Source: Lingula anatina
Lineage: Eukaryota > Brachiopoda > Lingulata > Lingulida > Lingulidae
Assembly (NCBI RefSeq): GCF_001039355.2
Contig: NW_019775775.1
Span: forward strand, 1 to 64,000
DNA: 64,000 nt
Direction of reading: 5' to 3'
Shown here: in pieces, positions 20,304 to 35,300 of the stretch
Layout: every line of letters starts with the position of its first letter
How positions within the stretch are numbered: the first letter of the stretch is position 1
Position numbers and translations under genes: made by a program
Notes under the pieces: generated by a model
The model's database searches: none
What the model was told of the DNA's origin: nothing
The model's input: the letters and a program-made list of their open reading frames with translations, nothing else

Positions 20304-23300
20304 ATGAGTTCCAAAACGCCATCGAAAAGAAAAGGCACCCCTCGCAAGTTGTCACTCACACCGCCCCTGAAGAGGTTTTTGTCAGAGGATGATGGTAACA
20401 ACACCAGCCCAAGTCATGGGATGAATGTTACAGCCGCTCAGCCAGCACAGAAAGTGGATGATTCCACTGAGAGGCATTGTGATTACACTGAACATTCAGA
20501 TGTTAACACCTCAGAAAATCAAGTTGAGAGTAGATTAAATGATTTAATCACTAAAGAATGTACAGGTGAAGGTGCAACTGAATTATCGCCAAGTCAACAA
20601 AAGGATACTATTCAGGAAAATATGGAACAAGAAGGAAAGGATAAAAATGATGCCTCAAATGAAGCATTTTGCAGTCAGACCCCCATAGTTTTACCTGATG
20701 TTTCCAAAAGTACACCAGAAAAGGCAAGTGAGGCGTCTGAACATTCACATGATTCTGCATCACTCAAAACCATACAGGAAACAACGCCTACTAAAAAGAA
20801 GCGCGTCCAACTGGTTAAAGGAAGATCTGGAAAGAAAAGTAGTCCTTTGAAGATCAAATTGACGTCTTCGCCGCGTAGATCGACCAGAAAGTCTCCATTT
20901 TTTACTCGTAAAAATGATGAGGGAAAAAGAAAAGGAACCCCTGGAAAGTCCTCACACACTGAGGCTAGTGAAAGACTTGAACAGCTGAGGGAAGAATTGA
21001 CATTGTTAAATGAGGAAAGTAAAGGGATCACTACGCATATATTCCAAGGTTCTAGTTCAAGTGAAAAAAAGGGGAGATTGTCAGGTTCAGCGTCACCGCA
21101 AAAGGAGGTCACCCCTAGAAAAAGGTTAAGTCAGCAATCTGTTTTAGCTTTTAAATATGTTGAATTCTGATTATTTTCATTATATAAAAAAACTTGCATG
21201 TGAACTATTTGGAATCGTATTAAGCTGATTGAGTTGATTGACAAGTGCTTTTAATTATTTCTGCATGTAATTTAGTCCTGTTATTCCTGACATTTTTGCC
21301 CATGTGGAAAAGTATATATTTCACACTTTTAAGGGGTAAATCATACACTGTAAAACTTTGTTTATTTTAGGACACCAAGAAAAGTTGGGAGCCCCATAAT
21401 GAAAAAGAGGAAAAAGGAAAAAGATGATGATTTAGAGATGCAAAAGCTTATTTTGGGTAGGTTGATGGGTCACCAGGGCTTTCCCCAAAGAGCCATCCAG
21501 CTTCTTCAGAAGACTACCAATATTTTCGATTAAAGGTTAAAAAGTTTTGATTTGTCAGGATGGGTGGACATTGTATAAAATATTCTTGAAAAATATGTTT
21601 ATCAGAAATTTAGTTATACTTTATTCACTGTGTGAATGTCATTGATATGTTTTTCTTAAATTCAAGGATCACCAGACCCAGAAAAGCTACGCATCATAGA
21701 ATCTGACAGTGAGATGGATCTGTGTCTTGAAGAGAAAGCCAAGAAGAATAACCTCACTGCTAAGAATGTGAAAAACATATTGCATGTAAGAACTGAGAAT
21801 ACAAGTAACTGTTTTATTTTTAATAGTCGAAGACAAACCGAGATTTGGTCTTTATAACCTTATAATAAGTTATATTCCTCCCATTTACAAACTTGTGAAA
21901 TAGTTAGTTATATAAACATAAAAGGCAAAGGGAAAATGGACTAATATTAAAACTATATGAAATACATTAGCAAAGATAATTGTTGGTAAGTTGAAATTAC
22001 AACCTTCTTTGTATTATAAGTTTTGATTTGGCTACATTATTATGATATATAAAGGGTGCCATACATCAGATCTTGATGATACAGTTGCAAGTGTTGAGAA
22101 TCCAAGTAATATAACAATTTCAACATTTTGAGTCTTTTGAAGTTGTTTTATTCGGGTTATTATATAATGTGAAATTGTGCATTACATTCTAGCATGTCCT
22201 AACCAATGAACACGTGGTGGCCATGATGAAGAACACTCTGTCCATGGAAGACCCCAGTGAGGCACCTTATGTTCCAAAAATGACCAGAGCTAAGGTCAAG
22301 GAGGTCATGCAGAAAGGAAATGTAAGTTTGGAATATCATAATGTTATAGAAATTATCTTGTTTTTATCTGTTAAAATTTGCGATGTTTTTTTATTAAATA
22401 TATATATACAGTTTTCTTTACAGCCTTATGCTTAAAAGTTACACATAATACAAAATTGAGTCAGTTCATAATTGATGAATTTTGGCTTGAAAATATGACA
22501 TCCCATTGATATTAGTATTTTAATATGCAAATGCATGTTTACTTTTTCCTTACTTGGAATGATCTTTTATCCAGGTGGTAGCTTAATTTCTGATTCATTT
22601 CAAATTATTTTCCAGGTTCCTTTACCACTGCCCCTGTCACCAATCAAAAAGCCACAGAAAGTCAAGAACTTTCTTCAGCTGAGCTTTGAAGATGATGAGG
22701 AGGATGATGAATATGTCCCAGAGAACGAGGTACAAAACCTGGTATTTTCTTCATGTATTTATTTTGAAATTCAAACCTGAATTTCTTTGGAAAGTATAAC
22801 AACTGAAACAATTACAATTGTTAACGATGAATATTACTTTTTACGTATCACTTCTACTGAAGTATTAATCATTTACCAGTGAATACATATCATTTCAGCA
22901 ACCAGATCAAAATTTGATTGTTATATATTTCAGTCATTTCAAGACAGTGATGAAGACAGTGAGAGTGTGGCCTCCTCTCAAACCAGTGATCTTGGTTCTC
23001 CAATTCCAAGGCCTCGAACTCCTTCTACACCCAAGCAGCAGAGAGTGCAGTTAAAACCTCTGGGAGAAAGCACCCCTAAAGCCAAGGCCTTGGTGACAAA
23101 AGAACAGGAGCCTTCTTTGCCTACAGAAACAGAAAAGGTAAAGATGTGATAAGGATCATTTGAAGCAAAAAAAGGGCAGTGCATGTGAGAGAGGGAAGTT
23201 GTTGTTCTTGTAGATTTCTTTTCTCAAGTTTAGTATATAATTTGGTAATTTGCAATTTAAATAATGGCATTGATGATGCTTTTGATGATGCTTTTATATA

Positions 23301-26300
23301 TAAAGTGCAATCGGTTGGGTGATATTTGGGGTTTGCTAATAGATAAATGTTCAATATAATGCAGCCTGTTAGCTCCCCTAAACCTGCAGCTGAACCAGCC
23401 CAACCAGAAAGCAGCAGCACAACTTTGACAGCTGATGCACAAAAGACAAGCACTATTACAGAACCAAAATTTTATACAGTAAGAATTTGGAAACTCTAAG
23501 TCCTTATTTGTTTTCTTCTTTACCTCTTATCCGGCTTATTAATGTTTTAAAAATCCACATAAAATTATAGTGTTGACTTCAAAATAGTAGCTTATATCTC
23601 ATTATATTTCTAATTCTGCTTTTAAGATTACCTAACTTGATGATTGTTTTATGTTTATTCTAGGAGACTATGGGTCCTCCCCTTGAATTGCCCCCAAAGT
23701 CTAAACTTAGTAAAGGAGAAAAAACACAAGCGGAAAAATCTGAGGAAGTATGTTTTGAATTTCTTTGGTATAAACCACACTGTTTAAATGGTAACACATT
23801 TCATTTTTTATGAAACAATATTGATAAAAAATACTTGTCCTAGAATGAAGGAAAAGTTAAGAAAGAATATGCTGTGGTAATAAAAATTGTCCACTTTCCT
23901 CAAATATTTGAGTCTTTATCTAGTTAAGTTCCTATAGTTAATTTTGTATTCTGTTTTGGCATAAAATATAATTGGTAATACTAATTCATTGTATCTAAGG
24001 AATGTATATTTTTTTCACTTAAGGATACCATTGCTCTTCGAACCAGATCCAAGCTTCCTTTAAAGGACACCCCCCTGGATGTGATTGAGTCTTCCTTTGT
24101 GGCCCCAGATATCACCCCTGATATGTATGACTTTGAACATGATGACCAAGAATGGACAGGGTTCTTGACTGGGCTGCTCAAGGATGATGGTATGGCATTG
24201 TCATATACCTGCTGTGTTTTTTTTTTAATGGAACATAAAAACACACTTATTATGGTAATTAGAGAATGAATTATATATTTGATAAATGTAAACTCATTAT
24301 TATTGGCAAATGTATCTGATGTGCTCTGTATGTTAAATGTTCATACCTACAGTAAGACACATAAGTAACAGCTGATTTTTTTCCTACCCCTTTTCTGCAT
24401 TTATGAACACAAAATAAAAAAAAAAAACTTTTATTCTTTTGCAAGTCATTATGTAGGACATAAACTAAAAGTTTCATTTTGATTATAGGCAAATCTGAAA
24501 AGCAATTATATAAGTATGAAAAGTTCCCCTCTCATTTCATTGCACATTATGTTTTACTTTTTATCCGTGCCAATGTGAAACTTATACTTTTCATTTCAGA
24601 CCCCAGTTTGTTTGATGCAGTAGAAGATGAAAGCATGGATGACCCAGAGTATAACTTTCTGGCTGATGAAGAAGAAGTGGATGAGGAGGATTACAGAAAT
24701 GATCAATCAGTCCGGGTGTCAAGTAAGGCATTTCATTGAATTAGATATTATTTTATTCAACTTGGAAATGTTTCTCACAATATTTTTATGCTAAACAAGA
24801 ATCCATTACTATAGTGACATCTTTTACACGAAAGAGGAACTGTGAAAGTCTTGAATTGTTTGCCATGTATAAAAGAGGATGGAGTTTGCTAAAAAAGGTG
24901 AATCTTCAACACGTAATGAAAGTATAGACATTGCTTTAAAAATCGCCAGATGTTTATGAGTGTCTTAAATTTGTCTTTCATTGCATAGTCTTGGATAATA
25001 TCAATGAGCTTTCCCTTACTGTCTTCAGAAAAAGAACTGAATGAATTAATGGATGAAGTGTTTGAGGCCTATGGTGGCTGGGAGGGGCTGGAGCAGGATG
25101 ATGACAAGATTGAAGAGGAGATGTGGACCCAAGGATTATTACAGGGAACTAGCTGCAAGTAAGACAAAAACATATAATGGGAAAATTGACAAATTTAGTG
25201 ATTAATTCAATGGACTTTCAACAACATATTTGCTAAAATAAGAAATGAGTATATGTTATATGTATTGAATTTAGTTGTATACCTATACATGCATGTATTG
25301 TACATTATCAACACAGAGGTATTGAATTTTGCTACAAAAAATTATCTGATAAATAAATTGAAATGCCAAGTTGAAATATAACACAATTTCTAACATGAAG
25401 AAAATTTTATTACACAGTGAAAACGGGCATAATGAAATATACTTGATGTTTCTTCAGAGTTGACAACAGGCTCGTCTCCAAGATGGTGCAAGATGGAGAA
25501 GTGGTTAAGAAAAAAGACAGTAAAAAGAAAGTAAAAGAAGCTGATAAAATCCCACAAGTAACTCCAGAGGAGAGGGCACAGTTGGATCTACAAATGAGAA
25601 AAGTAAATTGTATTTTTTAATTAAAATTTAAAATTTGTCTTCTACTTGTAGATAAACGTATGAAGAATAAAAAAGTTAAATAAACTTGGTCCGTGTTTTT
25701 AAGAATAAATATATCTTTATGATTAATAAATTGAATACAGCATAAGATACTACTTTTTATTTTTTTAACAAAATGAAATAAAAGTATAAAAAAAGGTATA
25801 GCAGAAATGTCTTTCAGGTTTGACTATTATCTCTTCACACATTTCTCACTGATATTCACTGTATTCACAAATATTTCTTACAGCATGTGCAGTTGTTAAC
25901 CCAAATGTTCGTGCTCTCCAAACCAATACCAGATTATTCAGAGGTGGCCTCAGCAAGTAGAAAACTCTTGGTGAGTTCCTCCCTACCACTAGTAACATAA
26001 TGCTTTATGTTTAAAGGCTTTTGAATTAGATTTGCTTTATCGAGTCTGTATTTGGGTTATTCCTGAAGGAATACTGGAGAGAGGTGAAAAAGTTCTTCTG
26101 AAAGAGGTTTGTCTTGCAGTGCCTCGAAAAAATTGTGTATGGATATGAGGATACAAGGTTGGAAATCTTGAATTTCTTATTACGAATAGTAAAAAAGGAA
26201 TTTGTTATTGCAACATCACTTAATAAATTTCACTGGGTTGATATGATATGTCATTACAGGAGGAAGTAGATCTGTTCAGACAGAAGTCCCAGGCAGGTGC

Positions 26301-29300
26301 CTTGTCAGCATTCAATGCCCTCAACTTGGCAGATGCTCTGACAGTGGTGAAGAAAGAAGACGAACAGGTCTTCCCGTGTGTGACTGTCACAAATCTGAAA
26401 AAGAAAAGAGGCAAAAGGGGTAAGGGCGCAGTTTAGAAATCCATCAAGTGAATGTTTATTTCTCCCTTGCGACTTATCTCAGTTGATGATGTACTCTACC
26501 TTGTTCAAGCAAGCAATTTTTTTTAATAAGCAGTTTGCAAAAAAGAATTATTGTATTTTATAGTTTATGATTAAAAAGAAAAAATATATATTATGTGTTT
26601 TCATATTATGATTGTATTATTTATTGTATATTTAAGTATTCGATCCACCAGAACTAAATAGCCACCAGATGTCAGTGTTTGTCAACAATACTGTCTTCAT
26701 GTATCCTTGGTTGGTTCCACAAAGTGGGCTCTTCCCAAGTACAGTGATGTTCCCGCAGAAAGTATTCTTCACAGAAGCAGAGGACAAGTAAGTGATGTTG
26801 ATATTTGAACCATGATTTATAAAGGAATTGCATTTGCTATTTTTCATAATTGTAACATGTCTATCCCATCACAGATATAAAGTAATGGACTTGATATTAC
26901 TTAGAGATGTGTGTATGGGTGTTTGTGTTTGTAGAATTCAACATCAAGACCCCGCAAGACTCGAGTCTTTATGAAAAACCTCTCCCTTGACTTCACCGCC
27001 ATTTATTTCAGCACTTTTTATCATACATTATTTAGGAGGTTGATATTTAAGGTTAAACTAGTTAAGGGTCAGCATATTTTAAGTTGTGCAAATTTATATT
27101 ATGTTTTTCTATATGAAATGATTTTTCATTTCAGTCTTTTGGCTCTTGGTGAATACCAATTCAATGCATTCATGAAGAGATCAGAATTGATTAGATATTT
27201 TCTCTTGCCAACCAAATCGGCAACACAGATTCGGATACGGACAAAGAACATGTGTGCTACAAAAAAGGGGGATAACTTGATCAAGGTAAATATTTGTTTT
27301 ATTGTTCAAAGCTAAAGTTTATCACAAGTGTGAACATTATAGTCTATTGTTTCTTGTGTATATTTTCTCTCTCTTCTTTCTGTCTCTCTCACTCTGTTTT
27401 CATTGCTTTTACTACATTCTATGGCACATATCCACAATGAAATTTGTGAGACAGATGTAATCACTGAATCTGTAAATTTGAAATCCATACTGGGCTTGTT
27501 ATAAAAGTAATTTAAAAAAAACCAGTGAATTGAGTATAAGATAACTAATCAAAATGAATACATTACATGAAAGCAGCAGGAGAAATAGAATGATGCTTAT
27601 GCCTTATAATGACTATCAAACTGTTCTCTCATTTATTTTCAGAGAGTAAAGTCTGGAAAGTTTGAACCCCAAATGCCAATTTTTTATGAAACATTGGATC
27701 TGACAAAGATAAAACCTATCATTGAACTGGACGGTGCTCAACAGCCATGTTGGATAGAGGTATCCTTAAACTTATGCTGGACCTTTCTGTTCATTCTGAA
27801 GTACATGAAATTATACTAATGTATTGTTTTCATTTGGAGCATTTTTAAATATTAGAATATGGCAACTAATGGTTGTTAATTGTTGAAAATGCCTGTTTTT
27901 CAGAAATATCATAAAATATTTTCAAAGGAAGGATCCAAGAAAAAGAGAAAGACAAAATTGAAAAAGCATAATAAGGAAAAAGCCAAAGGAACACAAGGTG
28001 AAAATAAAAATGGTGACGGAGAAAATGAAATACATGACACCAAAGATATTGGCACAGATTCAGAATGTTCCACATGTTGTTCCTCATGTGGTTCTTCATG
28101 TGACTGTACATCTGGATCAGAAGACGAGGAAATGAACGAAATTTCAAAAGATACCACAATTAGCTCATCGTGCGGTGGAAACCCCAACGACAAGGGGGAG
28201 ACCACCCAAAAACCAAATTCTCAAAAGGAGACGGAGACAGCTGAGGAGGATCCGGCCTTAAGAGACCACTCTGATGTGGGCTACAGCAAACACAAAGGTA
28301 TCCAAATCCATTATGGGACCAGCGGGAGAAGCACTCCCACCTCAGGCACCACCACCATTTCTATACAGGCCGACCAGGCAAACAGAAATAGCCCCACACA
28401 GTTTGTGTCCATTCAAAAATTTCAAAGTTCAGCTGAAACATCATCTTGTCAGGCTAATCCTACAACTTCAGTGCCTGCTTCTTCAGGAGGGGCTAGCAGT
28501 GGAAAAGGACCTAAAATGGACCCGAGAAAGCCACACCTTAAGCCTATTGCTCCAGCACTTACAGGTGGACCAATCATCATAGTTGCAGGTCCTCAGCAGA
28601 TGGGAGCCATTATCAGTACAGATAAAGCCCCTGGTGCTGTCATTCTCAATCAGCAGAGTCCTCAACAACAGCGAAGTACCAGTCCAGTGATTATAATGAC
28701 CAGTCCACAGGTGGTCAGTCAGCAGGTGGCCACTGTGAATGAAAGTAGGAGCATGACTGTCCAGTCAGTGTCCAGTGTACCGACATCTGGTGGTAATGTC
28801 ATTGTAAATAGCAGTATTGTTACTGCTCCTCCTTGCTCTGAATCACAGACTTTGAATTCTGAAGTGAATGGAAGTGAAGTATCTAATGTTCCTGCTACTG
28901 CTACAACTCAACAAAATTCCCCAGTTGTTGGTAAAATTGGTGCTGAAGTGTGTAGCCAAGAGAATGCCAAAACTAAAGCTATAACTCTTAATGAGAACAG
29001 CCATGCTTCGAGTGATATAGGGGTTACGATAAGCATGCCGACAGGAGACACATTGCCAGAACCTGCTGGTGAAGGGAAAAGCAGTAATGACAATGACATT
29101 GCTACTGCTGCGGCTCCTCTACATGTCTCCAAGTTTGTGAGTGAAACGGGTGCAGCAGTGTCTAGTCAAAAGAATGATATAACTAAACCTACAAGTCTTA
29201 ATGAGGACAGCCATGCCTCCAGTGATATAGGGGTTACTATTAGCATGCCAAACCTAACAGTAGAGGGGTTGTCGAAATCTGCTGTTGTCCAGAAAGGCAA

Positions 29301-32300
29301 TAATGACATTGACAATGACAATAACAATGCAACTGCAACATCGGAGGCTATTGAAATGGCTGGATTGAACAACATGTCTCCGGTGAAGCAAAAGGACTTT
29401 GACAATGATTCAAATTCACCTACTAAATCAGCTGTTCAAATCATGGCCAGTGTTGCAGGTTTTATGATCACCCCACCGAAGAGAGTGCTGAACTTAAATG
29501 AAGATGCTCTTCATTCTCCACCACAAATAGGGAATTTCTCAAAACTTTCAACTCAGAAAGCTGTGAAAATGCCACAGTTGGTCTCTCCAAGATGCAGAAC
29601 TATTGCACCAAAGACTCCAGAGAAAACGCCAACAAAAACTGTTTCGCCTTTTCTGAAGAAAATCCAGAAAAGTCCCAGAAGACAATTGCTGCAGCAACAA
29701 GCTAGGGCAATTCTTCCAAAAGGATTTATTTTCACAGCCCCCTCCGTATCTCCATCTAAAAAGGCTGCCCATGCCATAACTGAGAAAATCAGAAGAGGTG
29801 GTCTGTCAAGAAATATGCCCACAATCCTAAGGCGGAGTAGTCGTTTGAGACAACTTCTGCCAAAGGATCCAGCCAAGGAAAGTTTTGACCTTCAGGTTGT
29901 CCCTGAGGGCGACATCCCAGATGAAGATGAAGACCAAGATGACGATCTTGCCGATGCTGATGCTGAAGCTGCCAGTGAATATGACACCATGGAGTCTGAG
30001 TATGTATCCGATGAAAATCAGCAGGACAAGGAAAACCAGGAAGATGCGAGTAAAATTAAACCTCAGACTAAGAAGAAATTGACCAAAAAGAGGACGACCC
30101 AGAGAAAAACTAATCGGGTGATTGGTCCGCCGAGTGATGGAAGTGATGATGAGGATGAAAGCCCAGATGAAGATGATCATCTGGCACAACTAATGGCGGC
30201 TAGTTCCACTATTGGGTAAGAAAGATTTTTTGCTAATAAATCTTTTGTATCTCATACTCTGTGACTTTTTATTTAAAGCTATCTTTTTGAGGGTTTATAA
30301 CCCTTGTAAACAGGTGAAGAGCAAACATCTTTCTTTTTTATGACCTTTTTTTTTACTTAATTATTGGGAATAAAACTAAGTTTGATCAGTTTTTAGTTTC
30401 TTTTATCTAGATATTTTTTATGTTAATGAATCTTGGTCCTCTAAGAAGAAAGATGTTCAGTCAAAGAGAAAAATGAAAAAGATGCATGACATTAAATTAA
30501 ATTGATATTGGTTTTCACTGTCATAAAAAGAAGATAAACAACATCTAATTATTTTAGATTCAATCCTCAAAAAAGATCTTCCCTACAAATGAGCAAGAAG
30601 AGTAAGGCAAAGAAGAGAAAGGAGGCGACACTAGCCATGTTGATGCCAAACCTTATTGAAGCCGATACCTTGGTAATATTTATAAAAAGTTGCTTCACTG
30701 AAATATTTTTAAAAAGATATTGACTGTGGTTTAGAGTAAAACTGAAATAAGGACAAGATATCATAAAGATGCATGTTAAGATAATTCTTTATTTTAATCT
30801 ATTAAATAATGATTACAAGATTTCACATTTAATAATTCTCTGTAAATATATTTCAATATATGAGAAAAAGTCACCTTTCAGTATTGAGATCATGATGAAA
30901 AAGTTAAACTTTCAGTGGGAGATTTCAATGTTTCAAAATTAAAATGGTATGGCTCAGTTTTCAAAGGGAGGTCAGATTTTAAGGTCAGGCTACTATGACA
31001 GCTTCATCTTGTGCATAGAATAGTCTTATAATTGATTTACTCTTTAATCTTACAGAAAGATGAAAAGGACACAGCCTTTGCCCAAGCCTACTTAACTAAA
31101 GTGAAGGAAACTTTGAAGAATGACCTCGACACCTATGAAAAGTTTCTTAGAACTTTGTATGAGTTTGAGAAGAGTCAAAGTTCACCAGTGCAAGTAATTA
31201 ATATCTTTCACTCCTTTTCTTTGTAATTAAATTCAGTATTCAGATAAGTTTACCAAGTGTGATTTAACACCTGCAGAGTTAATTAAGAACAAAAAACATT
31301 TTCATTCATAAATTGTTAAAGCAGCTATGTAGTTCATTAGCACAGTTGGAAGTTCCTAATAATATGTAGCTGTCTGCATCTGCTGAATGTTATATGTATG
31401 GAACACATTATGCAGTTATCTTATAGCCAGCTCTGAAATATTTTACATCTGTAAATACAGGTGGAATTCCTACTGATATACAGTGCCTGGTTGAGTTCTG
31501 GTTGAAAATTAATGCGTTGAGTTCCTGAGAGGCCTTGTCTATTTCCAAGATAATAGTTCAGATGGACTAGATGTACAGGATTCAGTCCTAGAAATTATTT
31601 ATTCAGCCAGATGTCTAAGATACATTTCAGAGACTTGTTGTCTGATCTTGCGCGGATGTCACAAACACTTTCATTGGCTTTTTACTGGCAAAGTTGTTTT
31701 GCTGCAGCTTACGTGTCTTTGAAATGAATAGAGTTTTCAGCTCGGACCTGAACCTGTTCCCACAGATGCAGTACAGAAAAAAATTAATGCTGTGATTGGT
31801 GTATGTTAAGAAACTTGCAACTGTGGACAGCAGTGAATAGAGTCCCATGTCTCTGGATGTTCTTTGAAATGTTGAATATCTCACTATGATCAGTGTGACG
31901 TGAGGCAGTGAGAGAATCAGAAACGAGATGGAGACCGTCAGGAGCAGAATCATCACTTTTCTGTTCTGCTGGTAATACTTTGGAAAGAGAAGTTGGCCTC
32001 TGGTTATGTTGAATTTCTGACTCCTGGCTTTCGCTTTACTTAATTCTCTCAACAAAAGACTGTTCAGTATGAGCAATAAAGTGCTTGGAAAGAATGAGTA
32101 CAAAACTCCATCAATCCAAGGCCAGATGAATTGCCCAAAGTTCAGAAACTCTGTTGAAATGGTGCAGAATCCATGAGTATTTAAAGAAGCTGTCCAGAAA
32201 AAGTGTAAGTTTGCCAGGACCAAAGTTGCTGCAATGCCCATTATCAGTTTTCTGGCATTCTTTATTGATTTCCACTGAAAGGGGTCATGAATAGCAGCAA

Positions 32301-35300
32301 ATCTCTCTGCAGTCATGATAACTATCATCCAAACAGCAAAATAATATCCCCAGAAGTGAAGAAAGGTAATCCCTTTGCAAAAATAGTCATGTTGGTTCAG
32401 AACGTCAAATCCGGTGAGGTGAAATACCCAGCGTCTTGTAGCACCCATGAGAAGGACCAGGTTATCTGCCAAGGCCAACACTCTAGTATGATAGCTGATC
32501 ACTCGGTTTCTTCTTTGGATATTTTTCTGTCCCATCACCACAAAGTTTGTTGTATTTCCGAGGAGTCCAGTTATGATTAAAACAGGCAACATATACTGGT
32601 TTAGTACCATGGAGATTTGATAATATGTTGTATCATGTAACTGTTCCCAGAAGGCTGAATAAGAGTAATTTTCCATCTTCAATAAAGTGTACTACTTTTT
32701 CTTAAGAAGAAAATTGATGAAGTTCAGTTCTTCAATACAATCACAGTTTACATCAGTCTTTATCTTTGATCTGTAGCATCTGTTTTAAAGTGATCCTTTC
32801 TTAGAAAAAAAAATCCTGATTTTCTCTTCCATGGTGTTGAATTTTAGTGCAATCCTCTCTTATGAATTCTAGCTAAGCTTTCGGCAGATCTACCTCATTT
32901 TTCAGCATAGATGTAGAAATGTATTATTTATATTGTTTGGTGCCTTGTAGAATAATTGTTTTTTGTTGCTAAAAGGCTCAATCCCATCCAGCTGTGTTTT
33001 GTTGTTTTATCAAATGATAAGGTGTTTTTTGTACACTATTGTAGTTTGATCTGCTAGCTTGTTTACTCCCTAGTAACAGTGTTTGTGGTTCAAATGATTC
33101 AATTTATGGCCTTAACAGAAAAAATGGCTCTGGTCAACCTTTTCATCCTTTCTGACAGTTTTATTTGACAACTCAACATTTGTATTCTGTCCATTGTTTT
33201 TTTTTTCTTTGATTTTAGATTTTCTAGAAGTCTTACATGTAAAATTGTCTTAAATGTTTCAGTGTTTCATTTAGTATACATTCATGGATGTACTTACTCG
33301 GTTGAAATTAATTTTTTGAGAAATTAAATACTTTAGCAAGAGTGAAGCACCTTTTGACATATGTTCTTGTTGACATATGATATTCAAACACAGGTCACAG
33401 GGATTTGCTGAATTGATTAAAATATAGGGCATAGAGTATTGGATTCATTTAAGAATACCTTGTACTTTGGGTAAAGACCTTGAAAGTTAAGTTCATTTGA
33501 AAAAAAAGTTTTACATAATTTATGTACTGAAGTAAAGGATGTTTGATAATATTTTTAATATTTAACCAATGAAACATTTTTTTTTAGTATAGAGGATAAA
33601 TATATTTATATTTTACAAATCACAAACCAAACAGATTTTTCCTTTTCCGGCTGTTATTTTAAAAATCAGAATAGTTTTGTAAGCAAGATTGGTTTTGCAA
33701 TTTGATGTTGTGTTCTGTCAGTGAAGCTAATTAGCTCCTGAAATGATGCTGTGGCTGTTTAAGAATTGTTTTAAATGTGTTTGAACATATCGTAAAAGAA
33801 CACTTGCTTCAAAAACAAACATCTTATGTCATCATCACAAATTATATGATAAGTCTCTTATCTGCATTGTAGTGAACCTTTGATGATTCATTAAGGGAAC
33901 AGGAAGCATTCAAAAGACCTAAAATTAAAACCAAATGATCAATGAGTGACTTTTTAACAGGTGCCATATAACAAGTTGTCAGAATTAACTGATAGACTTT
34001 TATTTCTTTTTTAAACCTTGCATTTTAGATATTGTGTTTTAATGTGTTTACATTTGTGTTTTAATTAATATTCCTTTATTCTTACTTACTAATGGTTTTA
34101 TTCAACTATGATGCAATGATTGTAATTATCCAACCCTCGGGTTGCAAGTTTGGTAATAATAATAATAATACGTATGATACCAGTCATATAATTTTCTATT
34201 CCAGCTGTATAATAGTATCAGAATATTGCTAGGGAACTTCCCAGACCTGGTGAATGACTTCTCGGGTTTTCTACTCCCAGAGCAGGCAGTGGAGTGTGGC
34301 TGCTTCATGGCCAACAAGGAGTTTGAGAAAGTCAGGATTTTTTTGAGGAAATTGGAGGTAGAGAAAATTTTTATTGTTATAAAAAAATTTCTGTTGTCCT
34401 TGATTTTTTTAAATACTTAAAAAGTGCACTTGCTTTGATTTCAAAAGGAAAGATTAGAAAGTTTATCTGAAAAGAATATTAGGTGTGTACATTGGTTCTA
34501 GAAGGCATGCTTAACAAGAAAGTCAGTGAGTTTATCATTGAGTGTAATAAACAATAGTTTAATAGGGAAAATGTGGCTGATTCAGGTGTTTAACCCAATT
34601 TTTTAATGTCAAACTCTGGACAGTGTTTAACATGGCAAGTCGGTTTTTATTGGTACTGTTAATTCAGTTGTTTTAAACTTCTTATTCTTACTATTTAAGT
34701 GCAGTAGAATTGAAATTATATATGACTATCTGATGTATATTTAGGTTTGTTTTGGGAGGGATTCAAGTCACTATCAAAAGATCCTGAAGGTATTTTCTCG
34801 TTGGCAAAACAAAGGCAAAGGAAATGTTGAAGAGCTGAAGACCACTGTGAAGCCATTGCTCAAAGGACAGGCACATTTACTGGAAGAATTTTCTACTTTT
34901 TTCATGGATGCAAGGCCACCAGAAAGGTACAATTAGTATCAGAAATGTTAATATGTTTATGTATCATTTTATCATTGCTACAAACATGCAACAATAAAAT
35001 CTTTTCATATGTCCGCACACAGACCTTACAGTAAAAAATAAAGTGACAGGGTCAAATTTTATATTGCACATATATACAAACATCTCTATCTGTGAAAAGA
35101 AAGAAACACATGACATGCTTATATTATAAATGGTTAAATTTTACAACAGTTCACTGTCTATACTATAACTTTAAGTGTACCTGTATTTGCTTATTTTCAT
35201 CAGAATGCGTAACATGCTTTTTTCCAAAACCTTGAAACAGTCCAGAAAAGCATGACCATATCAGCTCTTGTTGCCAAAAATGACAGCAGATATACGATCA

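Noticed and set aside
20675-21112. 145-codon minus-strand frame
   Set aside because: Antisense shadow of GON4L exon 1.
27880-27903. ATG at 27880 as start of a separate 779-residue protein
   Set aside because: A TTTTTCAG acceptor at 27896-27903 joins this frame to the preceding GON4L exon in phase; it is an internal exon.
28908-30189. Minus-strand frames of 74-120 codons
   Set aside because: Shadows of the low-complexity GON4L exon 19.
32677-32682. Upstream start for the GPCR at 32682
   Set aside because: That codon is TTG; the first ATG is at 32676.
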